Assembly (NCBI RefSeq): GCF_030817655.1
Contig: NZ_JAUSZM010000003.1
Span: forward strand, 3,844,001-3,908,000
Length of the DNA stretch: 64,000 nt
From: Streptomyces sp. V4I2
GTDB taxonomy: Bacteria; Actinomycetota; Actinomycetes; Streptomycetales; Streptomycetaceae
Direction: 5' to 3'
A model generated the notes under the pieces. That model was not told the origin of the DNA, did not search any database, and saw only the letters and a program-made list of their open reading frames with translations. A program made the translations under genes and the position numbers. Positions 16,729 through 26,206 of the stretch are shown here, piece after piece; position 1 is the stretch's first letter; each line of letters opens with the position of its first letter.

Positions 16729-19700
16729 ATGAGTGAGAACAGTGCTACGCCTGTGCTCGAAGATGGGCACAAAGATGGCCTGATTCGAGCATCCGATCTG
16801 CGTCCGCTGCTCGCCGCGATGACCGCGGCCAGGGACGGTGACTTCACGAAGGTGCCGGAATCGAGCCACGGTCTGGTGGCCGAGGTGACGGCCGTCTTCA
16901 ACCAGATCATGGACCGCAGCACGCACTTCAACACGGAAGTACAGCGCGTGAAGCGGGACCTGGTGCGGTACGGCCGGCTCGACGAACGCCTCTCGGCCAG
17001 CCCGGGGCAGGGCGCCTGGACCTCCCGGGTCAACGACGTGAACCAGCTGCTCGACGCACTGGTCGCCCCGGCTGCCAACGCGACGCGCGTCCTGGACGCG
17101 GTGGCCGGCGGCGATCTGACCCAGCGGGTCGATCTGCACGACGGCAGCAGGCAGTTGCGCGGCGATCTGCGGCGCCTCGGCCGGGCCGTGAACAAGATGG
17201 TGGACCAGCTGTCCCTGTTCACGGGCGAGGTGACCCGGGTCGCGCGCGAGGTCGGCACCGAGGGGCGGCTCGGCGGGCGGGCCAAGGTGACGGGCCTGTC
17301 CGGGAGTTGGCGGGACGTGACCGAGGCGGTCAACACCATGGCGTCCCGGCTGACCGCCCAGGTCCGGGACATCGCCCTGGTGACCACGGCGGTGGCCCGC
17401 GGCGACCTGACCCGCACGGTCACGGTCGAGGCGACCGGCGAGCTGCTCGAACTGAAGCTGACCGTGAACACGATGGTCGACCAGCTCTCCGCCTTCGCCG
17501 ACGAGGTCACCCGGGTGGCCCGCGAGGTCGGCACCGAGGGCCAGTTGGGCGGGCGCGCTCAGGTGCGGGGGGTCAGTGGCGTCTGGAAGGACCTCACCGA
17601 CAACGTCAACTTCATGGCCTCGAACCTGACCTCGCAGGTCCGCAACATCGCCCAGGTCACCACCGCCGTCGCCAACGGCGACCTGAGCCAGAAGATCACG
17701 GTCGCCGCCCAGGGCGAGATCCTGGAGCTGAAGTCGACGATCAACACGATGGTCGACCAGCTCTCCGCCTTCGCCGACGAGGTCACCCGCGTGGCCCGCG
17801 AGGTCGGCACCGAAGGCAACCTCGGCGGCCGGGCCCAGGTGCGGGGGGTCAGTGGCGTCTGGAAGGACCTCACCGACAACGTCAACTTCATGGCGGACAA
17901 CCTGACGTCGCAGGTCCGCAACATCGCCCTCGTCTCCACCGCCGTGGCCCAGGGCGACCTCGGCAAGAAGATCACGGTCGAGGCGAAGGGCGAGATCCTG
18001 GAGCTGAAGTCGACGATCAACACGATGGTCGACCAGCTCTCCGCCTTCGCCGACGAGGTCACCCGCGTGGCCCGCGAGGTCGGCACCGAAGGCAACCTCG
18101 GCGGCCAGGCGCAGGTGCGGGGCGTGTCGGGGGTCTGGAAGGACCTGACGGACAACGTCAACTTCATGGCCCTGAACCTGACCTCGCAGGTCCGCAACAT
18201 CGCCCAGGTCACCACGGCCGTCGCGAACGGCGACCTGTCCAAGAAGATCACGGTCGACGCCCGCGGCGAGATCCTCGAGCTCAAGGACACCGTCAACACG
18301 ATGGTGGAGCAGCTGCGTGCCTTCGCCGACGAGGTGACCCGGGTGGCCCGCGAGGTCGGCACCGACGGCCGGCTCGGCGGACGCGCCCAGGTGCTGGGCG
18401 TCTCCGGTGTCTGGCGGGACCTGACCGACAACGTCAACTACATGGCCGACAACCTGACCTCGCAGGTGCGGAACATCGCCCAGGTGGCCACGGCCGTGGC
18501 ACAGGGCGACCTGTCGAAGAAGATCGACGTGGACGCCCGCGGCGAGATCCTCGAACTGAAGACGACCATCAACACGATGGTCGACACCCTGTCCTCCTTC
18601 TCCTCCGAGGTCACCCGGGTGGCCCGCGAGGTCGGCAGCGAGGGCCAACTCGGCGGCCAGGCCCGGGTGGAGGGCGTGTACGGCACCTGGAAGCGCCTGA
18701 CGACGAACGTGAACGAACTCGCCCTCAACCTCACCACCCAGGTCCGCGCGATCGCCGAGGTGGCCTCGGCGGTGGCCCAGGGCGACATGTCCCGCTCGAT
18801 CACCGTGGAGACGCAGGGCGAGGTCACCGAGCTCAAGGACAACATCAACCTGATGGTGGCCAACCTGCGCGAGACGACCCGGGCGAAGGACTGGCTGGAG
18901 TCGAACCTGGCCCGTCTGGCCGCCCTGATGCAGGGCCACCGGGACCTGATGGAGGTCGCCGACCTGATCCTGCGCGAGCTGACCCCGCTGGTGAACGCCC
19001 AGTACGGCGCGTTCTTCCTGGCCGACCCCGACGAGGACGGCACCTCTCTCCACACGGCCGTTCCGGCGAAGGGGCTCGCGTTCATCGCCGGGTACGGCTC
19101 GGCGCAGAGCGCGACCGTCGACACCGGCAGCATGCCGGTGCACGGTCTCGTCCGCCAGGCCGCGCGCGAGAAGAAGCGGATCCTGGTGGAGGAGGCCCCG
19201 CCGGACTACATCAAGATCAACAGCGGTCTCGGCGAGGCGGCCCCGGCGAGCGTCGTCATCATCCCGATCCTCTTCGAGGACAAGCTCCTCGGCGTGATCG
19301 AGCTGGCGTCCTTCTCCCGCTTCTCCGACGTCCACCTGGCCTTCTTCGACCAGTTCGTGAACACCATCGGCGTCGCCATCAACACCATCATCGCCAACTC
19401 CCGCACGGAGTCCCTGCTCGGCGAGTCCCAGCGCCTGGCCATGCAGCTCCAGGAACGCTCGGACGAACTCCAGAAGCAGCAGGCGGAGTTGCAGCGCTCG
19501 AACGCCGAACTGGAGGAGAAGGCAGCCCTGTTGGCCACCTCCTCCCAGTACAAGTCGGAGTTCCTGGCGAACATGTCCCACGAACTGCGCACCCCGCTGA
19601 ACTCCCTGCTGATCCTGGCCCGGCTGCTGTCGGACAACCCGGACGGTCACCTCACCGACCAGGAAGTCCAGTTCGCGACGACGATCCACCGCTCCGGCTC

Positions 19701-20859
19701 GGATCTCCTGCAGCTGATCAACGACATCCTCGACCTGTCGAAGATCGAGGCGGGCAGGATGGACGTACGCCCCAAAAGGCTGCCGTTGATCAAGCTGCTC
19801 GACTACGTCCACGCCACCTTCCGCCCGCTCACCCTGGACCGGGGGCTCGCCTTCGAGGTGACGGTCGGCGAGGACGTGCCGCGCGAGATGTACTCGGACG
19901 AGCAGCGTCTCCAGCAGATCCTGCGCAACCTGCTCTCCAACGCGATCAAGTTCACCGCCACGGGCCGGGTCGAGCTGCGCGTGACCCGCGCGAAGGACCC
20001 CGAGCACCGGTACGTCCAGGGCAGCGACGAGGTGGTCGCCTTCGCGGTCTCCGACACCGGCATCGGCATCGCCCCCGAGAAACTTCCGGTGATCTTCGAG
20101 GCGTTCCAGCAGGCCGACGGCACGACCAACCGCAAGTACGGCGGGACCGGCCTGGGTCTGTCCATCAGCCGGGAGATCGCCGGCCTGCTGGGCGGCCGTA
20201 TCGTCGCCGAGAGCGAGCCGGGCAAGGGCTCGACCTTCACCCTGTACGTCCCCGTCGTCAGCCCCGGCCACTCGGCGACCGGCCCGACCCCCGAGGACCG
20301 CCCCCAGGCGGTGTCGGACGAGCAGTCGCACGAGCCCTACCCCACCGCCCACGAGGAGGACGACTCCTGGCCCGCGCCCACCAAGCTGGAGGCCTGGAAA
20401 TCGGGGCGTGCGGGGCAAGTCCTGTCCGGGCGCCGGGTGTTGATCGTCGACGACGACATCCGCAACGTCTTCGCCCTCACCCATGTCCTGGGCCGCGTCG
20501 GCATGCCCGTCCTCTATGCGGAGAACGGGCGCGAGGGCATCGAGACGCTGGAACGCAACCCGGACGTCGAACTCGTACTGATGGACATCATGATGCCGGA
20601 GATGGACGGCTACGAGACCATCTCCGCCATCCGCCGCGCCCCCCGCTGGACGGGCCTGCCCATCGTCGCGCTCACCGCGAAGGCGATGCCGGGAGACCGC
20701 GAGAAGTCCATCGCGCGGGGCGCCAACGACTACGTACCGAAGCCGGTGGACGTCGACCAGCTGCTGACCGTCGTCTGCGCACTCCTTGACCCCGAGAGCG
20801 CGGCCGACGACGAGCATGCCGAGGTCGAGGAGACTGTGGTTCCGCCGGCCGACGACTGA
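16729..20859 (+). CDS. HAMP-repeat hybrid sensor histidine kinase
   Basis: 1,376-residue kinase with no transmembrane segment. Residues from about 100 to 720 are tandem HAMP units of about 92 residues (recurring VTRVAREVGTEG and NTMVDQLSAFADE). Then come a GAF domain (about 740-890), a coiled coil, HisKA with the phospho-acceptor in MSHELRTPLNSLL near residue 950, HATPase_c (about 1,055-1,175, with GTGLGLSIS) and a C-terminal receiver (LVLMDIMMPEMDG near 1,285). This resembles the osmosensing OsaA-type kinases. ATG 16729 was chosen over upstream in-frame codons that lie inside the divergent gene. The response regulator starts 14 bases downstream. Confidence 0.9.
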   Translation: MSENSATPVLEDGHKDGLIRASDLRPLLAAMTAARDGDFTKVPESSHGLVAEVTAVFNQIMDRSTHFNTEVQRVKRDLVRYGRLDERLSASPGQGAWTSRVNDVNQLLDALVAPAANATRVLDAVAGGDLTQRVDLHDGSRQLRGDLRRLGRAVNKMVDQLSLFTGEVTRVAREVGTEGRLGGRAKVTGLSGSWRDVTEAVNTMASRLTAQVRDIALVTTAVARGDLTRTVTVEATGELLELKLTVNTMVDQLSAFADEVTRVAREVGTEGQLGGRAQVRGVSGVWKDLTDNVNFMASNLTSQVRNIAQVTTAVANGDLSQKITVAAQGEILELKSTINTMVDQLSAFADEVTRVAREVGTEGNLGGRAQVRGVSGVWKDLTDNVNFMADNLTSQVRNIALVSTAVAQGDLGKKITVEAKGEILELKSTINTMVDQLSAFADEVTRVAREVGTEGNLGGQAQVRGVSGVWKDLTDNVNFMALNLTSQVRNIAQVTTAVANGDLSKKITVDARGEILELKDTVNTMVEQLRAFADEVTRVAREVGTDGRLGGRAQVLGVSGVWRDLTDNVNYMADNLTSQVRNIAQVATAVAQGDLSKKIDVDARGEILELKTTINTMVDTLSSFSSEVTRVAREVGSEGQLGGQARVEGVYGTWKRLTTNVNELALNLTTQVRAIAEVASAVAQGDMSRSITVETQGEVTELKDNINLMVANLRETTRAKDWLESNLARLAALMQGHRDLMEVADLILRELTPLVNAQYGAFFLADPDEDGTSLHTAVPAKGLAFIAGYGSAQSATVDTGSMPVHGLVRQAAREKKRILVEEAPPDYIKINSGLGEAAPASVVIIPILFEDKLLGVIELASFSRFSDVHLAFFDQFVNTIGVAINTIIANSRTESLLGESQRLAMQLQERSDELQKQQAELQRSNAELEEKAALLATSSQYKSEFLANMSHELRTPLNSLLILARLLSDNPDGHLTDQEVQFATTIHRSGSDLLQLINDILDLSKIEAGRMDVRPKRLPLIKLLDYVHATFRPLTLDRGLAFEVTVGEDVPREMYSDEQRLQQILRNLLSNAIKFTATGRVELRVTRAKDPEHRYVQGSDEVVAFAVSDTGIGIAPEKLPVIFEAFQQADGTTNRKYGGTGLGLSISREIAGLLGGRIVAESEPGKGSTFTLYVPVVSPGHSATGPTPEDRPQAVSDEQSHEPYPTAHEEDDSWPAPTKLEAWKSGRAGQVLSGRRVLIVDDDIRNVFALTHVLGRVGMPVLYAENGREGIETLERNPDVELVLMDIMMPEMDGYETISAIRRAPRWTGLPIVALTAKAMPGDREKSIARGANDYVPKPVDVDQLLTVVCALLDPESAADDEHAEVEETVVPPADD
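17711..18106 (+). repeat. Tandem 276-bp HAMP-coding repeat with identical cores
   Basis: Within the kinase gene, 17711-17830 and 17987-18106 are identical over 120 bases at a 276-base offset; neighbouring HAMP units are close relatives. This points to recent duplication or gene conversion between units. Confidence 0.85.
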
Positions 20860-20873
20860 ATGAGGCCAGTCAC

Positions 20874-21449
20874 ATGAGCGCTGCGGCAACGACCGACCAG
20901 AGTGCCGGCATCCTCCTCGTCGACGACATGGAGGACAACCTGATCGCACTCGAGGCCGTCCTGGGATCCCTCAACGAACCGCTCGTCCGCGCCCGTTCCG
21001 GCGAGGAAGCGATGAAGGCACTCCTGCGACAGCGGTTCGCCCTCGTCCTCCTCGACGTACGCATGCCGGGCATGGACGGTTTCGAGACCGCCGCCAACAT
21101 CAAACGCCTCGACCAGACCAAGGACGTCCCGATCATCTTCCTGACCGGCGCGGAGGAGGACTCCGGCTACGCCTTCCGCGGCTACGCCACCGGAGCGGCC
21201 GACTACCTGACCAAGCCGTTCGACCCATGGGTCCTCCGGGCCAAGGTCACGGTGTTCCTGGACCTGCACCGCAAGAACCAGCAGCTGGAGCGGCTGCTGA
21301 GGCGGGAACAGGACAGCTACGGCGAGGTGGACGCGGGCCTGGCGGCTCTGGAGGCCCAGCTGGCGGGGGACGCCCCTCCGGACATACCGGCGCTGCGCGC
21401 ACAGGTGAGGGAGCTACGGCAACTTGTGAACAAAGGGCGCGGGATCTGA
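20874..21449 (+). CDS. Response regulator without DNA-binding domain
   Basis: 191-residue protein: a receiver domain (residues about 10-130, acidic pair DDMED, phospho-acceptor in VLLDVRMPGMDG, Thr/Lys in FLTG and TKPF) followed by a helical coiled-coil tail and no output domain. Fourteen bases after the HAMP kinase and surely cotranscribed with it, it is the likely phosphorylation partner, as OsaB is to OsaA. ATG 20874 has a GAGG site upstream. Confidence 0.88.
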   Translation: MSAAATTDQSAGILLVDDMEDNLIALEAVLGSLNEPLVRARSGEEAMKALLRQRFALVLLDVRMPGMDGFETAANIKRLDQTKDVPIIFLTGAEEDSGYAFRGYATGAADYLTKPFDPWVLRAKVTVFLDLHRKNQQLERLLRREQDSYGEVDAGLAALEAQLAGDAPPDIPALRAQVRELRQLVNKGRGI

Positions 21450-21535
21450 CCTCAGGGGCGCGGGGCTGTATCGATGTGCGGCTCCGCCGCGTGGGCGCGA
21501 CCAGCCACCAACCACCCGCAGCCGCCGAACAGCCC
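21450..21535. repeat. Streptomyces intergenic repeat of a second type
   Basis: The stretch beginning GGGGCGCGGGGCTGTATCGA and containing GCGCGACCAGCCACCAACC resembles a short element seen between many Streptomyces genes. It separates the response regulator from the convergent acyl-CoA ligase and may contribute to termination. The match is from memory. Confidence 0.45.
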
Positions 21536-21546
21536 CCCGCCGCTCC

Positions 21547-23421
21547 CTACGCTTCGCGCGACCCCGCATACATCTCGTCGATCAGGTGCTTGTACTCCCG
21601 CTCCACAACCGGCCGCTTCAGCTTCAGGCTCGGCGTGATCTCACCATGCTCGACATCAAGATCCCTCGGCAGCAACCGGAACTTCTTGATCGTCTGCCAC
21701 CGCTGAAGCCCCTCGTTGAGCTGCGTCACATACCCCTCGACCATGGAGACGGTCGACGGCGCGGCCACGACCTCCGCGTACGACTTGCCCTCCAGCCCGT
21801 TCTCCTTGGCCCAGTCCATGATCGAGACCTCGTCCAAAGCGATCAGCGCTGTGCAGAAGTTCCGGTCGGCCCCGTGGACCAGGATGTTGGACACGTACGG
21901 GCACACGGCCTTGAACTGGCCCTCGACCTCGGCGGGCGCGATGTACTTGCCGCCGGACGTCTTGATGAGGTCCTTCTTGCGGTCGGTGATCCGCAGGTAC
22001 CCGTCGGGCGACAGCTCACCGATGTCACCGGTGTGGAACCAGCCGTCCGCCTCCAGGACTTCGGCGGTCTTCTCGGGCAGGCCGTGGTAGCCCTCCATGA
22101 TGCCGGGACCGCGCAGCAGGATCTCGCCGTCGTCCGCGATCCGCACCTCCGTGCCGGGCAGCGGCTTGCCGACCGTGCCGGTGCGGTACGCCTCGCCGGG
22201 GTTCACGAAGGACGCGGCCGAGGACTCGGTGAGGCCGTAGCCCTCGAGGATGTGGATGCCGGCGCCGGAGAAGAAGTAGCCGATCTCGGGTGAGAGCGCG
22301 GCCGAGCCGGAGACACAGGCACGCAGGTTGCCGCCGAAGGCCTCGCGGATCTTGGCGTACACCAGCGCGTCCGCGACCTTGTGCTTGGCGGAGAGTCCGA
22401 AGGGCGCCGACGCCGTGCCGGTGCGCCGGAAGTTGTCCTGGGTGACCTTGGCGTACTCGCGGGCCAGCTCGGCGGCCCACTTGAAGATCTTGTACTTGGC
22501 GCCGCCGCCCGCCCGGGCCTTGGCGGCGACCCCGTTGTAGACCTTCTCGAAGATGCGCGGGACGGCCGCCATGTACGTCGGCCGGACCACCGGCAGATTC
22601 TCGATGATCTTGTCGACGCGGCCGTCGACGGCGGTGACGTGCCCGACCTCGATCTGGCCCGAGGTGAGGACCTTGCCGAAGACGTGCGCGAGCGGCAGCC
22701 ACAGGTACTGCACGTCCTCGGCGCTGATCAGGCCGGTCGCGGCGATCGCCTTCGCCATGTACGCCCAGTTGTCGTGCGGCAGGCGCACGCCCTTGGGGCG
22801 GCCGGTGGTGCCGGAGGTGTAGATGAGGGTGGCGAGCTGCTCCTTGGTGATCGCGCCGACCTTCTCCTTGATCAGGTCGGGGTGCTTCTCCAGGTACGCG
22901 GCGCCGCGCTGCTCCAGTTCGGTGAGCGTGAGCACCCAGTCGCCCGTCTCGACGCCGGCCGGGTCGATCACCACGACATGGGTGAGGTCGGGCAGCTCGG
23001 CGCGCTTCTCCTGCGCCTTGGCGAGCTGCTCGGCGTTCTCCGCGAACAGGACCTTGCTGCCCGAGTCCGAGAGGATGAACGCGGACTCCTCGGCGTTGGT
23101 CTGCGGATAGATGGTGGTCGTGGCGGCGCCGGCACACAGGATGCCCAGGTCGGCGAGGATCCACTCGACCCGCGTCGAGGAGGAGAGGGCGACCCGCTGC
23201 TCCGGCTGCACGCCGAGCTCGATCAGACCGGCGGCGATGGAGTACACCCGCTCGGCGGTCTGTCCCCAGCTCAGCGACTTCCAGTCGTCCGGTCCCTGAC
23301 CGGAGGCCGGAGGCACGGGATACCGGTATGCCTCGGCGTCCGGTGTGGCCGCCACGCGCTCCAGGAAGAGGGCCGCCACGGTCGGCGGACGGTTCTCGAT
23401 CAGTGTCTGTGTGTCGCTCAC
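21547..23421 (-). CDS. Long-chain fatty acyl-CoA ligase
   Basis: 624-residue AMP-forming acyl-CoA synthetase activating fatty acids with ATP and CoA. Seen: the P-loop YTSGTTGRPKGV near residue 206, the adenylate motif EGYGLTESSA near 394 and GWFHTGDIGE near 468, plus DRKKDLIKTSGGKYIAP. Close in type to the FadD15-like synthetases of actinobacteria. GTG 23421 has a GGAGGATGTC upstream. It lies downstream of lepA but behind a strong terminator, so it has its own promoter. Confidence 0.93.
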   Translation of the reverse strand: MSDTQTLIENRPPTVAALFLERVAATPDAEAYRYPVPPASGQGPDDWKSLSWGQTAERVYSIAAGLIELGVQPEQRVALSSSTRVEWILADLGILCAGAATTTIYPQTNAEESAFILSDSGSKVLFAENAEQLAKAQEKRAELPDLTHVVVIDPAGVETGDWVLTLTELEQRGAAYLEKHPDLIKEKVGAITKEQLATLIYTSGTTGRPKGVRLPHDNWAYMAKAIAATGLISAEDVQYLWLPLAHVFGKVLTSGQIEVGHVTAVDGRVDKIIENLPVVRPTYMAAVPRIFEKVYNGVAAKARAGGGAKYKIFKWAAELAREYAKVTQDNFRRTGTASAPFGLSAKHKVADALVYAKIREAFGGNLRACVSGSAALSPEIGYFFSGAGIHILEGYGLTESSAASFVNPGEAYRTGTVGKPLPGTEVRIADDGEILLRGPGIMEGYHGLPEKTAEVLEADGWFHTGDIGELSPDGYLRITDRKKDLIKTSGGKYIAPAEVEGQFKAVCPYVSNILVHGADRNFCTALIALDEVSIMDWAKENGLEGKSYAEVVAAPSTVSMVEGYVTQLNEGLQRWQTIKKFRLLPRDLDVEHGEITPSLKLKRPVVEREYKHLIDEMYAGSREA

Positions 23422-23469
23422 GACATCCTCCGGGGCCCGCGGCTGTGCGGCTGGCTCATTGCGGCTGTT

Positions 23470-23489
23470 GTTTAACTCACGAGTAACTA
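23470..23489. promoter_or_regulatory. Possible operator upstream of the acyl-CoA ligase
   Basis: An imperfect inverted repeat, GTTTAACTC, AC, GAGTAAC, stands about 50 bases upstream of the ligase start, where a TetR- or GntR-type fatty-acid regulator could bind. Only the symmetry supports it. Confidence 0.3.
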
Positions 23490-23578
23490 CCGAGCAGGGA
23501 TCAGAGTAAAGCGCGACCGGCCGGTGCGTAAGAGGCGGCGGCTGTCATTTCATACAGAGAGCGACGCTACTTACGCGT

Positions 23579-23612
23579 AGGGGCTCACCGCGCCGACACG
23601 CGGTGAGCCCCT
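23579..23612. terminator. Strong hairpin terminator after lepA
   Basis: Perfect inverted repeat with 14-base arms (AGGGGCTCACCGCG and its complement) and a 6-base loop, followed by ATTTT on the + side. About 20 bases after the lepA stop. Confidence 0.8.
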
Positions 23613-23632
23613 ATTTTCGCCGTAAACGTCGG

Positions 23633-25501
23633 CTACTTCTTGCCCTTGCCGGATCCCGCGTTCTCGTCGCTGGACAGCACGGCGATGAAGGCCTCCTGCG
23701 GAACCTCCACAGAGCCCACCATCTTCATCCGCTTCTTGCCCTCCTTCTGCTTCTCCAGCAGCTTCCGCTTGCGGGAGATGTCACCGCCGTAGCACTTGGC
23801 GAGGACGTCCTTGCGGATGGCGCGGATGGTCTCGCGGGCGATGACCCGGGAGCCGATGGCGGCCTGGATGGGGATCTCGAAGGCCTGCCGCGGGATCAGC
23901 TCGCGCAGCTTGGCGACGAGCCGTACGCCGTACGCGTAAGCCGCGTCCCTGTGGGTGACGGCGGAGAAGGCGTCGACGCGGTCGCCGTGGAGCAGGATGT
24001 CGACCTTCACCAGCTGGGCGTCCTGCTCGCCGGTGGGCTCGTAGTCCAGGGACGCGTAGCCGCGGGTCTTGGACTTCAGCTGGTCGAAGAAGTCGAAGAC
24101 GATCTCGGCGAGGGGGAGCGTGTAGCGGATCTCGACGCGGTCCTCGGAGAGGTAGTCCATGCCCAGGAGGGTGCCGCGGCGGGTCTGGCAGAGCTCCATG
24201 ATCGAGCCGATGAACTCGCTGGGGGCGAGGATCGTGGCCCTCACGACCGGCTCGAAGACCTTGTCGATCTTGCCCTCGGGGAACTCGCTCGGGTTGGTGA
24301 CCGTGTGCTCCTTCCCGTCCTCCATGATCACGCGGTAGACCACGTTGGGCGCGGTGGCGATGAGTTCGAGGTTGAACTCGCGCTCCAGGCGCTCACGGAT
24401 GACGTCCAGGTGCAGCAGGCCGAGGAAGCCGACGCGGAAGCCGAAGCCGAGGGCCGCGGAGGTCTCCGGCTCGTAGACCAGGGCGGCGTCGTTGAGCTGG
24501 AGCTTGTCCAGGGCCTCGCGCAGGTCCGGGTAGTCCGAGCCGTCCAGCGGGTAGAGGCCGGAGAAGACCATCGGCTTGGGGTCCTTGTACCCGCCGAGGG
24601 CCTCGGTGGCGCCCTTGTCCTTGCTGGTAATGGTGTCGCCGACCTTGGACTGACGGACGTCCTTCACGCCGGTGATGATGTAGCCCACCTCGCCGACGCC
24701 GATGCCGTCGGCCGGCGTCATCTCGGGGGACGAGACGCCGATCTCGAGGAGCTCGTGGGTGGCGCCGGTCGACATCATCTTGATGCGCTCGCGCTTGTTG
24801 AGCTGGCCGTCGATGACACGGACGTAGGTGACCACGCCCCGGTACGAGTCGTAGACCGAGTCGAAGATCATCGCGCGGGCCGGGGCGTCCTTGACGCCGA
24901 CCGGGGCCGGCACGTCGCGGACCACCCGGTCCAGGAGCGCGTCCACGCCGATGCCGGTCTTCGCCGAGACCTTGAGCACGTCGTCGGGGTCGCAGCCGAT
25001 GAGGTTGGCGAGCTCCTCGGAGAACTTCTCCGGCTGCGCGGCCGGCAGGTCGATCTTGTTCAGTACGGGGATGATCTTGAGGTCGTTCTCCATCGCCAGG
25101 TAGAGGTTGGCGAGGGTCTGGGCCTCGATGCCCTGGGCGGCGTCGACGAGGAGCACGGTGCCCTCGCAGGCCGCGAGCGACCGCGAGACCTCGTAGGTGA
25201 AGTCGACGTGCCCCGGGGTGTCGATCATGTTGAGGATGTGCGTGTCGGTCTTGTCATGGGTGGGAGCCCACGGCAGACGCACGGCCTGTGACTTGATCGT
25301 GATGCCGCGCTCACGCTCGATGTCCATGCGGTCGAGGTACTGAGCACGCATCTGCCGTTGCTCCACCACACCGGTCAGCTGGAGCATCCGGTCGGCGAGC
25401 GTGGACTTGCCGTGGTCGATGTGCGCGATGATGCAAAAGTTGCGGAGCAGTGCCGGGTCGGTACGGCTCGGCTCGGGCACATGGCTGGGGATCGCGGGCA
25501 C
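23633..25501 (-). CDS. lepA: Elongation factor 4 (LepA), back-translocating GTPase
   Basis: 622-residue translational GTPase that acts on stalled ribosomes. G motifs are intact: AHIDHGKST (G1), RGITI (G2), DTPGHVDF (G3), NKIDLP (G4), then EF-G-like domains and the LepA C-terminal domain ending in a Lys-rich tail. GTG 25501 was chosen because VPEPSRTDPALLRNF follows it, the usual LepA start; the upstream extension overlaps the divergent rpsT promoter. Divergent from rpsT. Confidence 0.95.
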   Translation of the reverse strand: MPAIPSHVPEPSRTDPALLRNFCIIAHIDHGKSTLADRMLQLTGVVEQRQMRAQYLDRMDIERERGITIKSQAVRLPWAPTHDKTDTHILNMIDTPGHVDFTYEVSRSLAACEGTVLLVDAAQGIEAQTLANLYLAMENDLKIIPVLNKIDLPAAQPEKFSEELANLIGCDPDDVLKVSAKTGIGVDALLDRVVRDVPAPVGVKDAPARAMIFDSVYDSYRGVVTYVRVIDGQLNKRERIKMMSTGATHELLEIGVSSPEMTPADGIGVGEVGYIITGVKDVRQSKVGDTITSKDKGATEALGGYKDPKPMVFSGLYPLDGSDYPDLREALDKLQLNDAALVYEPETSAALGFGFRVGFLGLLHLDVIRERLEREFNLELIATAPNVVYRVIMEDGKEHTVTNPSEFPEGKIDKVFEPVVRATILAPSEFIGSIMELCQTRRGTLLGMDYLSEDRVEIRYTLPLAEIVFDFFDQLKSKTRGYASLDYEPTGEQDAQLVKVDILLHGDRVDAFSAVTHRDAAYAYGVRLVAKLRELIPRQAFEIPIQAAIGSRVIARETIRAIRKDVLAKCYGGDISRKRKLLEKQKEGKKRMKMVGSVEVPQEAFIAVLSSDENAGSGKGKK

Positions 25502-25599
25502 GCAGGGTCCTGATTCTTGAGGCGTCCGCAGTGTCTGCGGTCTCGGGTCGGATCGATACGTAGCCTCCATGGTCCCACGGGCGGGGACCGGCGACCGGT

Positions 25600-25629
25600 T
25601 TGGGCCACTCGGCAGCCCGCTGGTAGTCT
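25600..25629 (+). promoter_or_regulatory. Candidate rpsT promoter
   Basis: TTGGGC (25600-25605) and TAGTCT (25624-25629) with an 18-base spacer resemble a vegetative HrdB promoter about 115 bases upstream of rpsT. Confidence 0.4.
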
Positions 25630-25745
25630 GGGTGGCTGTGTCTCCTGCCCTCTCAGCACGAGACACGACTTCTGGAAAATCATCGGTACAAAACATCGGC
25701 ACAGGACCCGCGCGGCCCCGTGCCTGAACCTGTAGAGGCTCATTC

Positions 25746-26012
25746 GTGGCGAACATCAAGTCCCAGATCAAGCGGATCAAGACCAACGAGAAGGCCCGGC
25801 TGCGCAACAAGGCCGTCAAGTCCTCCCTGAAGACCGCGATCCGCAAGGCCCGCGAGGCCGCTGCCGCGGGTGACGTCGAGAAGGCCACCGAGTACCAGCG
25901 CGCGGCTGCGCGTCAGCTCGACAAGGCCGTCTCCAAGGGCGTCATCCACAAGAACCAGGCCGCCAACAAGAAGTCGGCGCTGGCGGCGAAGGTCACGACC
26001 CTCAAGGGCTGA
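25746..26012 (+). CDS. rpsT: 30S ribosomal protein S20
   Basis: 88-residue basic helical protein binding 16S rRNA in the small subunit. The sequence MANIKSQIKRIKTNEKARLR and the Lys/Arg/Ala-rich rest are typical. GTG start at 25746. Divergent from lepA, and followed by a strong terminator. Confidence 0.97.
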   Translation: MANIKSQIKRIKTNEKARLRNKAVKSSLKTAIRKAREAAAAGDVEKATEYQRAAARQLDKAVSKGVIHKNQAANKKSALAAKVTTLKG

Positions 26013-26138
26013 CATCTTCATCTTGATCTGACCGCCGGAGGGAATCGAGCGGGCCCTCTCTCATCCGCTCCCGTCCGGCATCCCGAGTCTGTACGCGGCC
26101 TGCGTTCGCCACGCGGGTACGGACTCACCTTCTTCGAA

Positions 26139-26189
26139 CCGAAGGCCCCGCCGCCTGCCCTTCCCCAGGGCGGGTGGCGGGGCCTTCGG
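26139..26189. terminator. Bidirectional hairpin between rpsT and the SnoaL-like gene
   Basis: Perfect inverted repeat with 14-base arms (CCGAAGGCCCCGCC and its complement) around a GC-rich loop, followed by CTTGTT. It serves convergent transcription from rpsT and from the gene ending at 26207. Confidence 0.8.
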
Positions 26190-26206
26190 CTTGTTCGCGG
26201 ACGCTG

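Noticed and set aside
16711..20949. Very long open frame on the minus strand opposite the HAMP kinase
   Set aside because: It is the complement of a gene with clear kinase motifs; the frame is open because of G/C-biased codon positions, and its His/Asp/Val-rich composition is typical of antisense translation.
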